Assembly: GCA_032164245.1 (NCBI GenBank)
Contig: JAVMKO010000010.1
Span: forward strand, 32,748,189-32,812,188
Origin: Sternotherus odoratus
Lineage: Eukaryota > Chordata > Testudines > Kinosternidae
Length of the DNA stretch: 64,000 nt
Direction of reading: 5' to 3'
The notes under the pieces: generated by a model
Databases searched by the model: none
What the model was told of the DNA's origin: nothing
Seen by the model: the letters and a program-made list of their open reading frames with translations, nothing else
Translations under genes and position numbers: made by a program
In this document: positions 54,466 through 64,000 of the stretch, piece after piece
How positions within the stretch are numbered: position 1 is the first letter of the stretch
Layout: each line of letters starts with the position of its first letter

Positions 54466-55489
54466 GTGAGTCTAATAAACATGCTAGTACAGAAAGGCTT
54501 TACTTTCTTTTATCTTCATGGCAAACTCCTCTGAGATGAGGGAGGAGGGTTACTGTGTAGCCCAAGTTGAATATCTGCTTAGATTTCAATACATTAACTA
54601 CAGTTTTTTACACTGCGATTTTTAAGAATCTAGTTAAATTTGAGGTTTTTTCAGTAGCTGATAACTAAGTCACTTCCTTGAATAACAGCTGATTCCTTGG
54701 GAAAAGTAACAGAGTTCAGCTGTTGCTTAATGAATGTGAATAACTACACAAATGGAATAACTTTTGGAGGTTGACTATGTAGCTTAAGAATGGCCATTAC
54801 TTACTGGAAACCTGTATAATAGCTCTTCTAGTTGACTTCGGCCTTGGTCTGAGACCTGAAGTTTTTTATAATGTCAGCTGTTGTGGAACTTAAAACTAAG
54901 GCTTAAAAACTTGTTCCCCTAAACATGCAGAGAGTTAACTTGCAAGAGCAAAAGACAAGCAATCGCACTCTTTGTTTTAGAAGTTAAAAAGGAAAGAGGT
55001 GGAACAGACATGGAAAAAAATTGTATCCTTCAATGCATTTGTATGAGTGTAATTGAGGGTGTTTGATTTAAATGTAATGGCTCTGTAACTGACAGCAGAA
55101 TGGCATGTCAAGGTATTTAGTCTGACTTTTTAGGAGCATGGATGAAACTGGTGCTCAATAGCTTAATGAAACCTACCTTTTCTGTTTAAGCTTTCGTAAA
55201 TATTACATGACTAGCATCAGACTACAATGGCAAGAGTAGAGTGAAAGAGAAATAGATGGGGGAAGTAGTTCTGGAATGTGGGAGAGAGAAGATTGAAATT
55301 GATTTTGATGGTCCTTGTTTATCACTGTAATAACCATGTTAGAAATATCATGGAGATGGAAGGGAAGTGGATGATGGGGGAGACCCCAAGGCTGAACTTT
55401 GGAAAAACTCTCTTGCAACAGGTTCCCACCCTTCTTTTACCTCTTAAGAATGACAGCCTGAGAAACCTCCATTATTCTCATTCTGACAG

Positions 55490-55611
55490 GCATGAACACA
55501 CTGGTGGGCTACGATCTGGTGCCAGAACCAAAAATCATTGATGCTGCTTTGAGAGCATGCAGACGGTTAAATGACTTTGCCACTGCGGTCCGCATCCTAG
55601 AAATTGTAAAG
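55490..55611 (+). CDS. COX5A: COX5A exon 3
   Basis: Encodes residues 69-109: [18 protein letters not shown] and [20 protein letters not shown], part of the right-handed superhelix of tetratricopeptide-like helices that forms the COX5A fold. The acceptor TTCTGACAG ends at 55489; the donor is GTAAAG|GTCAGT; it enters in phase 1 and leaves in phase 0. Upstream intron 2 is 4467 bp; from 54466 to the exon it holds nothing recognisable. Intron 3 is 1683 bp and its first ~970 bp (55612-56582) also show no feature. Confidence 0.96.
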
Positions 55612-56582
55612 GTCAGTATAATGGTGACTTGAGAGGTATGTTGGAAATGCTGCTGCTTGTGCCTTCATGCTGCTGAAAAGGTTTTAAAATGGAGATGTCT
55701 CCTATCATCTCATGTTGTTGCATTTTCACCCACCTAACCAGGGGAAACTCCCAGTTTTTTGATGGCACAGGAACTAGTAATTTGACTAAGGTTGCATGAT
55801 CAAAATCAGTTTTAAGTTGTTGCCTTTTAAGTGCCAACAGAAAATCCCTCCTGTGCAGGATCACAGGTATAAATGCACTGGGTACTGCCATACTTCTTCC
55901 TTCCCCTCTGTTGACCCTCCTCTTTAGAGGAGAACAGAGTAAAGAGGTGAGCCTCTGCAGTCCACACTATAGAATATGAGAAAAGGAGCATGTCCCCTCT
56001 TCTTCACCAGGTGAATTGTAGGAGAACTGTGTGCCTGTGGGGTCTGACTTTCAGAAGTGTCTATACTGGACATACCTTGTAAAGGAGACCAAACTGAGAC
56101 CTCACTTATCAGCAGATCATTGGAGACTCACATAAATATAAATAGCATGGCTGTGAAAGTCAAGCAGCTCTGTACAACTGTAGCATATTTTTTTTTCAGG
56201 GAATTTAACAAAGATGACCACATGCCAAACTTACCCCTTTTCTCTGCACCATGTTTTTTTTTTCCCCTCCTCCTCTTCCCTCTATGTCAGAATGACTGGC
56301 CTCTGAGATGATTCTTAAAAATGTTTCCTTTGGGGAAATGTAAGGGATCAGATTGGATTATAACCCTCCCCTCCCAAACATTTCTTCTCCCCTAAAATCC
56401 TGTGTGAAAGGTTTTTGTGGGGGTGACTTCTCCTTAACCCCTGAAGAGACATGAAACTAAAGTTTTATGTTTTCTAAACTGACCCTTTCTTTGGACTTAT
56501 TTAGATATTCGTGTATCTTTTGCTCTTTTTTGCCAAAGCAACCAACAGGCAGCCCTCAAACTGGTTTGCTGAGCATCTAGAG

Positions 56583-56688
56583 CAGAGGTGGACAAACTGT
56601 TTGGGGAGGCACAGCCTTCCCTACCCAGCGCTCCATACAGTTCACAACCCTGATGTGGCCCTCTGGCTGAAAAGTTTGCCCACCCCTG
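56583..56688. mobile_element. Short hAT MITE with perfect 8-bp TSD
   Basis: CAGAGGTGGACAAACTGTTT and AGTTTGCCCACCCCTG are the inverted ends of a 106-bp element flanked by ATCTAGAG (56575-56582 and 56689-56696). It is a short relative of 57613-58560, in COX5A intron 3. Confidence 0.93.
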
Positions 56689-57294
56689 ATCTAGAGGTGT
56701 GTGGAGAGCCAGCTGTGCACCTAGTGCTGTTTTTCCTTGTTTTCAGTTTGTATGTTTCATTACAGGTAGACTGGGAGGGGGTTTTCTGAAGCACTCTGCT
56801 TTGGCCTAACTGCTTCTGTTGAAGTTAGTGGGAGTTCTGTGCTGCTCAAAATCCCACCCCACACATTTATTTTCCATGTAAGCAACTGCTGTGGTTTGTT
56901 AATAGGCAATAATGTGGCCTTCATGATAGTGAATGGGAGAGGGTAATCCACATACCTATGGTTGGGTTGGAAGAAGTCCAACATTATGAACAATCCTGCA
57001 GTAAATAAATGAATTTAGCTATTACCTCTTCATACTTGACCCCAGCCAGATAAGTATAGGCTGTGGTTAGCAGACTTCAGTGTAGATATTCTATGAAAGG
57101 CTCAGCTGATTAACTGTTTTTAAGCAGTGCTACGTTACCTTTCCATCTTACTGGGGACAAATTATTTTATCACTAGTAATAAGTGGATCAAACTGTAGAT
57201 CCTGTTGTGAGTACATGATTCTCAGACACATGCAACATTATTTTTTCTTGGCTATCTCTTTGCTACTGAATTAATTGTTTCTTTTTCTGATTAG

Positions 57295-57408
<114 letters not shown>

Positions 57409-57612
57409 ACATAATTGGTAAGAGGGAACATCTATTTCAGTGTTCTAGGAAGATGACTATACAGCCTAAAACTCCTTTTAAGTATATATAGTAGTCTCCT
57501 TTGGATATAAGGAACCCCTAAAGAGAGAGGTGGTGGAATGCATGTTTCATGGGTAAGACTTTTGGGACTTGTACTCCCTGGGCAGTGGAAAACAATTCAG
57601 TAGTGTCTACAG

Positions 57613-58560
57613 CAGGGGTGGGCAAACTACGGCCCGCGGGCCACATCCGGCCCGCGACACTGTCCCATCCGGCCCGTGGCGGGGGGCTGCCCCTTGCCTC
57701 TCCCCGAGCTGCACAGCCCGGGCTCCGCTGCGGGCCCTCCACCCTTCATTGGCCATGCCACAGGGGTAGCACTCCGGGGACCGGGGCTGCATGGTAGCCT
57801 CTCCCCCGGAGCCACGCCTACAGCGCTCTGGGGGCTGGAACTGTGCGGTGGCCCCTCCCAGGAGCCGCGGCTGCATGCTGAACTCTCCCCCGGAATCACT
57901 GCTGTGTGCTGGCCCCTCTCCCAGAGCCGCGCTGCGCGGGGAGTACTCTGGGGGCTGGGGCTGCGCACTGTCCTCCTCCCCCGGAGCCGCAGCTGCACGC
58001 TGGCCCCTCTCCCAGAGCCGCGCTGCGCGGGGAGCACTCTGGGGGCTGGGGCTGCGCACTGTCCTCCTCCCCCGGAGCCGCAGCTGCACGCTGGCCCCTC
58101 TCCCAGAGCCGTGTGGCAAGGGGAGTGCTCTGGGGGCCGGGGTTGCATGCTGCCCCCCTCCAGCAGCTGTGGTAAGAGGGGGGATGGGGGGGGTTCCAGG
58201 GTGGTGGTTGGGGGGGGGGCTTTGGAGGGGGCAGTCAGGGAGTAGGGTGGGTTGGATGGGGGTGGGGTTCTGGGGTGGTGGTTAGGGGTTTGGAAGGTGG
58301 ATAGGGCTTGGGGCAGTCAGGGGACAGGGAGCAGGAGAATTGGGTAGGGGGTGGGGTCCTGGTGGTTAGGGGTCTGTGGAAGGGGCAGTCAGGGGACAAG
58401 GTGTGGGGGGGTGTTGGATGGGTCAGGGATTCTCAGGGGCGGGAAGTGGGAGGGGGCTGGATAGGGGGCTGGATTGTGGGCAGGGCCTTCCCTACCTGGC
58501 TCTCGATCTAATTTAGCAAACCTGATGTGGCCCTTGGGCCAAAAAGTTTGCCCACCCCTG
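57613..58560. mobile_element. hAT element with GC-rich minisatellite body
   Basis: CAGGGGTGGGCAAACTACGG and AAAGTTTGCCCACCCCTG are inverted termini. No matching target duplication is seen, so one flank may have been altered. The body holds about three copies of a ~114-bp unit (CCCCTCTCCCAGAGCCGCGC repeated, 57915-58130) and then a G-rich tract (58150-58480). It lies about 200 bp after COX5A exon 4. Confidence 0.85.
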
Positions 58561-59269
58561 GGTAAGGCTGTTCTCAGTGCAGAGTTCAAAGTTCTCTTTT
58601 TAGTTATATATACAGAATGAGGGTGTCTAGAGTCCAATTCCTAATTGTAATGTGTTCTGTGAAAAGAAACCAAAGGGGCTGTGGGTGAGAGACTGGTGTG
58701 GCAGACTAATCTGAGCGTGGTTTAGTAAGTGGAGAGAGGCTTTTGGAACCAAAATCATTTTAATGTTCAGTTAGTGAAATACTTGCCCCAGAGTCTCTAA
58801 TGCATTCTAAAAATGAAAAGAGGTTAACACTGAGACAGATGTCTCTTTAAAGCCAGGGAGCCTAGACTCCATTCTTAAATGGAAAACTTTAGGCCCTCTT
58901 TTACTTTTATTAGAGACGCTATCAAATGCATTTGTCCAAATACAGCAAGAAGACCGAAGATATTTTCATGTGTTGACAGTTTTGATCAACTAGCTGTAGT
59001 TCCACTAAAATCTAACAATGTGTTTCTGCTGCTTGAGGGAGGTGTGGGGAAGAGGCAATATTCGGTGTTCTAGATGTTAGCTTGACTGACACAATTAGTA
59101 GTCTTCAGTGTTTCCTTTAATTTCTTTTCAATGTTGCAGCATTGAGTCTGTTGCCTTGGCAATAAGCTGTTACCATACTTGCTTAGAAGTATATAAGACC
59201 TTTGCTTCCCAACAGTGTTTGCAAGAACCTCTTTCCTTCCATATGGAAGGATCATCCCATATGAAACTA
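58561..59269. other. COX5A intron 4, no feature seen
   Basis: No recognised exon or repeat. Confidence 0.45.
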
Positions 59270-59550
59270 CAGTAGACTCTCGATTATCCAGGATGATAGG
59301 GGAAAAAAAAATTCTGGTTAATAAAATCCTGGATAATCACCATCCATAGGAAATATGGGGAAAGAGAGTTGGTTCACCAGCCACCCTGCGCCGGGGGAGA
59401 GTGGGTGTTGGTTCACTGGCTGCCCTATGCCCTGGTGGGGTTTTTTTTGTGTGCCTGGGGCAGCAGCAAAGTCAGAGCCGGCCCTACGAGTTGTGCGGTT
59501 TTTTTTTGACGTCCTGGTTAATTCAATCCTGGATAATCGAGAGTCTACTG
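59270..59550. mobile_element. Tigger-like MITE with TA duplication
   Basis: CAGTAGACTCTCGATTATCC and GGATAATCGAGAGTCTACTG are exactly inverted, flanked by TA on both sides. It is a cleaner relative of the nested element at 46009. 281 bp, in COX5A intron 4. Confidence 0.92.
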
Positions 59551-60446
59551 TATGATAATCTTTACTTTAATGTTTCAGTTTATTCAACCCTTTTAAACAG
59601 AAGATAGAACAGGACACTAGTGCTTCCCTATGTTAGGAAGTGGTCCCATTGCTGGCAACAACTATCCTCTGTACTGAAGCTGTTAATGAAGAAGGAATAA
59701 ATCTTCTGCACCTTTCACAAAGTGTGATCTGGCTCCACCCAGTGCTGAAAATAGAACTGTTCCCTTCAGCTGTTTAAAAAGCACAGCACTGGCATGGGGG
59801 ACCCTTAGTTTACAACATAGTCGTCAAGTCAGTTTCATAGTGTAGCCAGGGCTTGGGGGCTCTATGGGCAAAACTGTCAGCTTCAGTAGTTTCAAGTGAA
59901 GTGCTTGCAGGATCAGGTCCTATATATCCTTGGAGGGTGGGGGAGGAGGGGAAGGAATTTTCAGTGCTTTAAAGGTGATGGATCTGTTTTTAGGGTTAAA
60001 CTTGAAAGCTGGTATCTTCCTCAAATTCAGCTATAATGTGAATGGGAATCTAAATCTTGTTTTAAAGTAATAAATTGGCGGTTGTCTAACATTAGCTAAT
60101 ACTTATGTTGCTGCATCCCTGGCTGACAACTTGGTACCAAAAGGTTGTCAGCTGGCCAGTGGGTACATATCCCAATAGCAAATAAGCTCCACCCACTGAA
60201 TGTAAATGTTGATGATTATGTAGACCAGAATGAAGCAGAACAGGACTTTCAGTGATGATGCAACTGATACATGCCAGTTTATTAGAAATGGACTTCGCAC
60301 TCAGAAAATAGTGGGCTCTACAGAAGATGGCTGAGTTTTTAAGATTAGATATGTAATGTTAGTGTCTCAAACTTTGCATTTTCACCCATTTTAACAGTTT
60401 CAACAAATTGGCCTGTTTAAATGGGTAAAAACTGAGTTTCTCACTC

Positions 60447-60475
60447 TTTTATTTATTTATTTATTTATTTATTTA
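60447..60475. repeat. (ATTT)n microsatellite
   Basis: Seven ATTT units in COX5A intron 4. Confidence 0.95.
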
Positions 60476-60690
60476 ACGCCCTGGATGGAGTGGTAATGCT
60501 GGGTCACTGGTGCTGGAACAGCTCTTCTGGGCCTGAAGAATTTGACTGTTAAACCTGGCAATGTGTTAATTGAGTGTTAGGGAGAACACCACATGGTCTG
60601 AAACTACCTGAGACCACCTAAAATGGTGTGGAAGTATTGGCCTGCTTAAAGTATTTTTTTTAAACTAATCCCTTATCTGTTCTCTTCCAG

Positions 60691-60850
60691 ATGGGCTGCA
60701 CATGCATTTTATTAATGCTCCCTGATTGTACACAGTCGCCTGGAGACACAGATGTTAAAATATTACCTTATTTGAAATAATTTCTCTTTATTGAGTCCCA
60801 ATGTATGTAATGTGAATTTGGACCTAATAAAGGAGAAATGGGTTTGAACT
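60691..60850 (+). other. COX5A: COX5A 3' UTR exon and poly(A) signal
   Basis: The acceptor CTGTTCTCTTCCAG ends at 60690. The exon contains a conserved-looking TTTGAAATAATTTCTCTTTATTG stretch (60773-60795 region) and AATAAA at 60826-60831. Its end is placed about 20 bases after the signal. I recall a similar motif in the mammalian COX5A 3' UTR, which supports the call but was not checked. Confidence 0.75.
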
Positions 60851-63800
60851 GAGCTTGGTCCTTGTTGCCTCTGTGGTGATATGAGAGAGAAACCAAAAAA
60901 TGAAATTTCCCAAGAGCAAAGTGAGTAGTGAAAATACACTTTGGATAGAGCCAACTTTGTTATTAACTGTATATACCCAACTCTGCATCCATCCAGCAAC
61001 AATGCTGATTTCCAAGGCCAGCTGCAGAGTTCCTAGATGGGACGTTATATTCACAGCATGTGAAGTTTACTAGAATTCTAAGAATAAAAGTATTGTCAAT
61101 TGGCCTCTTTGCACTACCTAGCAATGTAGATTAATGCAGTGAGGCATGGGAGGCTTTTGCTTGGTTTTGCTGTGCTCCAGAATGGGATATAATTTAAGCA
61201 GTCGTGTGCTTGCTTGATCCCTGGCTGACCAAGTCTGTTGTGTGTGACTTATGCTTACACACTAATGCTTGGACTTCAGTAAATCAGGGACTCTTTTCTC
61301 CCATAGAGTGTGTGCAAACATTCTAAAACTGTTCACTGCGGAGATTGGGACATCTGCTCTATAATACCATCACTACCTCAGCCATACTGTCTCTGCCACT
61401 GCATGGGGTGCTAGCCCCTTCTACATGAAGGAGTGAGTGACTGTAGTCAACAGTTGCTCACAGGCAATTCTAGCCAGATTAGAGTTGAGTAGCAAAAATA
61501 GATGGATAAGGGAAACTAACGGCAAGAATATTTAATACCACACTTTATTGCTGGGTTCTTGGAATGAACCACGCCAGTTCAGTTTTTCTTTTCAAACAGT
61601 GCTTAGATAACACTGACTTCAGGAGTGTAGGAGAGAAGAGCAGTTGTTACAGCTGAGTAGGTACTTCCTCTGTATTTGGAGCTCCACAACTCTATAGCAA
61701 AACTGAAAAAGTAACCTGAAGATATTAATGAAGGAATGATCCTTTCATAAATCATCTTGACCCCAGGCTTTTGCAACTAAAAAAAAAGACAAAACAAGAC
61801 TAGCCTAACCAAAGTTTAGGCTTGTTCAAAGCATTTCACGTACACTTGGGAACTACTTGACCAAATCAATGTAGTCTTTGCCAGAAGACGTGTGTCCAGA
61901 GGGAAATCTTCATGAGGGAACAAATGAAACTTGTTAAAATACTACAGATTTGATCAGATGACTTTATTTTGGACTCTTTCCGCTGACCCTTCCACTGTAG
62001 AAGAATGGTGTAGTAGTCACTGTCTTCGACATTATTTAAAAATAAGACTCAGGAGGTCACTGTCCACTTTTCACCTGGAAGTCCATCCTCTGCTGAATTG
62101 CTATCTATCAAGAGGGCAGCAGAAGTTTGTGAAGAAAGCAGACAGCAAATACTACTGGTCTAAAGATGTACAGCAGTAGGCGAGGTGCACACAGGTGTTT
62201 CGCCGCCTGCCCCTATGCTCAGATACTCTTGGATTCATAAATGGAGAAACAGCCCCTTCTTCCAAACTCAAACACTGCACCACTTTAGTGAAGACAAGCC
62301 CTTAGACTTGAAGTGCTGAACACCTAGATAGCTCAGGTGCCTTGCTTTTCATTATATCCAATCCTTTGTACACTGTTTGGAGTGTAAAGCCTTCAGATAA
62401 GGGATCTTAGAGGTGATTTTCACAGGCACAACTGACAAGTGCTAAACTGTCATTTGTACCTTTGAAAGTCTGCCCTCTTGTTTTCAAAGGCTGTGTATGA
62501 ATAAGGCTTGCCCAATGAATTCAGCACTCAGTGTCTTCCAACCCACCCACCACTGCCTCCTCCCTTACCATGCCGCTCAGAGCAGCAGGAGCTCGCAGCC
62601 CTGCTGCCTGGCCAGAGCCAGCCGCACTGCCTGCGCGGCTCACTGAGGCTGTGGAGGAGGGGAACAGCAGGGGAGGGGCCAGAGGCTAGCCTCCCCAGCC
62701 ATGAGCACAAGGGCTGGGCCGGATGTGGCCTGCTGGTGGTAGTTTGCCCACCTCTGAGTTAGTGATCTAGAAGTTCTTCTATAATACACAGATTATCATT
62801 GATTAAATCCTTATGTGAGACAGTTTTACAAATGTGGCATTTATTAATGCTTTATAAGGCAGAAATTGCGGAGCCTGGGTGTAATAGGACTAAAAAATGT
62901 AATGTGTGTTCTTGGAAAGCATTTGTTGTAGAGGATGTTTAAAAAAAATACAAAATATACAAACAGATCCTACCCTAGCCTGTCTCAGCTCTCGGGCATA
63001 AAATGGTTTGTATGGTGCTCTTGACTTCCTTTCAATTTCAGCCCTCTTTTAAATTGCCTGATCCCTAGCCTTTCTCAAAGGATTAAGATTACAATTTTCT
63101 GCACTGTGGATTGTCCATCTTGGTAGGTTAATTTAAAATGTATCCTAGCTGGGACTGAGGTTATAGGAGCAGGTGGACTTCTGTCAACATTCACTTTGGA
63201 AATAGCAGCAACCACATTTACCCATGGTGCAATGAAGCCTAAGCATCCGAAGCCCCCTGGATAATCTGAACATTCAGTGGCATTTTTTGTGAAATGGAGC
63301 CATGGGCTAGCTAAATAACTCCCTCCCCCCCCCCCCTTTTAGCAGCCAGACACAAATGCATTTCAGTGTGTTTGACAGTTTTCAAAGGAAAGAAAATATG
63401 AAAATGCTTATATTACCCTTTCCTTCCATTACTGCAGAAATCTAATGAACTACCAGCATGCCATGAAGGCTAGGGGGACAATTAGTGTTGTCAGCTAACA
63501 ACTTCTCACAATCCTGTTTAACCAGAGGGTTTCTTAGAGAAGACAAATGAGGTCACATGGTGTCTTTACATCATTATCCAGCCTATCAGGTCTCTTTCTT
63601 CAAATACATCTCAAACTTTTATGATACATTCATGGGTTGAAGCATCTGTTGCTTCCTTGGGTAGTTGCACCTTAGTTGCCCTCTGTAAATATTTATGTGA
63701 TATTGCTATCAATGGGGGCAGTAACAATCCTTTTGGGCATGAGGGTTTGTTTTCTATGCTACCCTGAGCTTTCAGTGGGCTTTTGCTCTGCTCTTCTCAG

Positions 63801-64000
63801 GTCAACCAACCATTCTCTCTCCTTCCTCCACCTTTATGGAAACTTGGGCAGCCAGCAGGAATTATAATGTATTTCTGAGTTCCTTAAAGAAGCCCGATTC
63901 TTCAGAACAGCAATTGATCTACTTCAGAATGTGCACTATGCTAAGATCAGGGCAGAATGGATACAGTTCTGGGCGGTTCTGAGAGGAGGCTAGAAGTGAG
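60851..64000. other. Downstream intergenic DNA, no gene seen
   Basis: FAM219B would be expected next on + by human synteny, but no CpG island or coding exon resembling it is present. Apart from the hAT fragment at 62500-62756, nothing is supported. Confidence 0.5.
62500..62756. mobile_element. hAT element right-end fragment
   Basis: GGCCGGATGTGGCCTGCTGG and TAGTTTGCCCACCTCTG match the right end of the element at 57613-58560. GC-rich sequence precedes it; the left terminus is missing. Confidence 0.6.

Noticed and set aside
57676..58285. Overlapping open frames of 160-190 codons
   Set aside because: They lie in the ~114-bp repeats of a hAT element in COX5A intron 4.
60851..64000. First exon of FAM219B
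   Set aside because: No CpG island or recognisable coding exon. The only GC-rich patch (62.5-62.76 kb) is a hAT fragment.

Overview
This is a vertebrate nuclear window, most probably from a turtle. It has GT-AG introns, CpG-rich promoters, AATAAA poly(A) signals, and a repeat load dominated by CR1 and L2-like LINEs, MIR-like SINEs, hAT, PIF/Harbinger and pogo/Tigger-type DNA transposons and solo LTRs. Turtle is inferred from this repeat mix, which I recognise from chelonian genomes. It was not tested by a search.

Two host genes can be supported, both on the + strand. RPP25 (RNase P/MRP Alba-family subunit) is a single coding exon at about 9.1-9.75 kb. COX5A (cytochrome c oxidase subunit 5A) has four coding exons at 41.2, 50.9, 55.5 and 57.3 kb and a 3' UTR exon at 60.7 kb. 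RPP25 next to COX5A matches the human 15q24 order (SCAMP5-RPP25-COX5A-FAM219B). By that order SCAMP5 should lie to the left on the - strand and FAM219B to the right on the + strand. I see no coding exon of either here. The two genes do not share a pathway; one serves tRNA/rRNA processing and the other respiration.

Layout: 0-8.5 kb is intergenic, with an old L2-like LINE, hAT and SINE copies and a 1.03 kb solo LTR carrying a 42/45-bp minisatellite. RPP25 follows at 8.5-9.9 kb. From 10 to 40.9 kb is intergenic repeat-rich DNA with CR1 fragments, a hAT element and a Tigger-like element both filled with GC-rich tandem DNA, two solo LTRs, fold-back SINE copies and a 4.28 kb PIF/Harbinger transposon (26576-30858). 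COX5A spans 41-60.9 kb and its introns are loaded with nested DNA transposons and a Tx1-like LINE fragment that starts about 50 bp after the exon 2 splice donor. The last 3 kb holds no recognisable gene.

The most interesting structures are three. (1) The Harbinger element carries a transposase, a divergently placed two-exon Myb/SANT gene, and a third ORF with its own poly(A) signal, antisense inside the Myb gene's intron. (2) Two 202-203 bp fold-back SINEs of the same architecture lie at independent loci. (3) Unrelated DNA transposon families here repeatedly have GC-rich minisatellite bodies.
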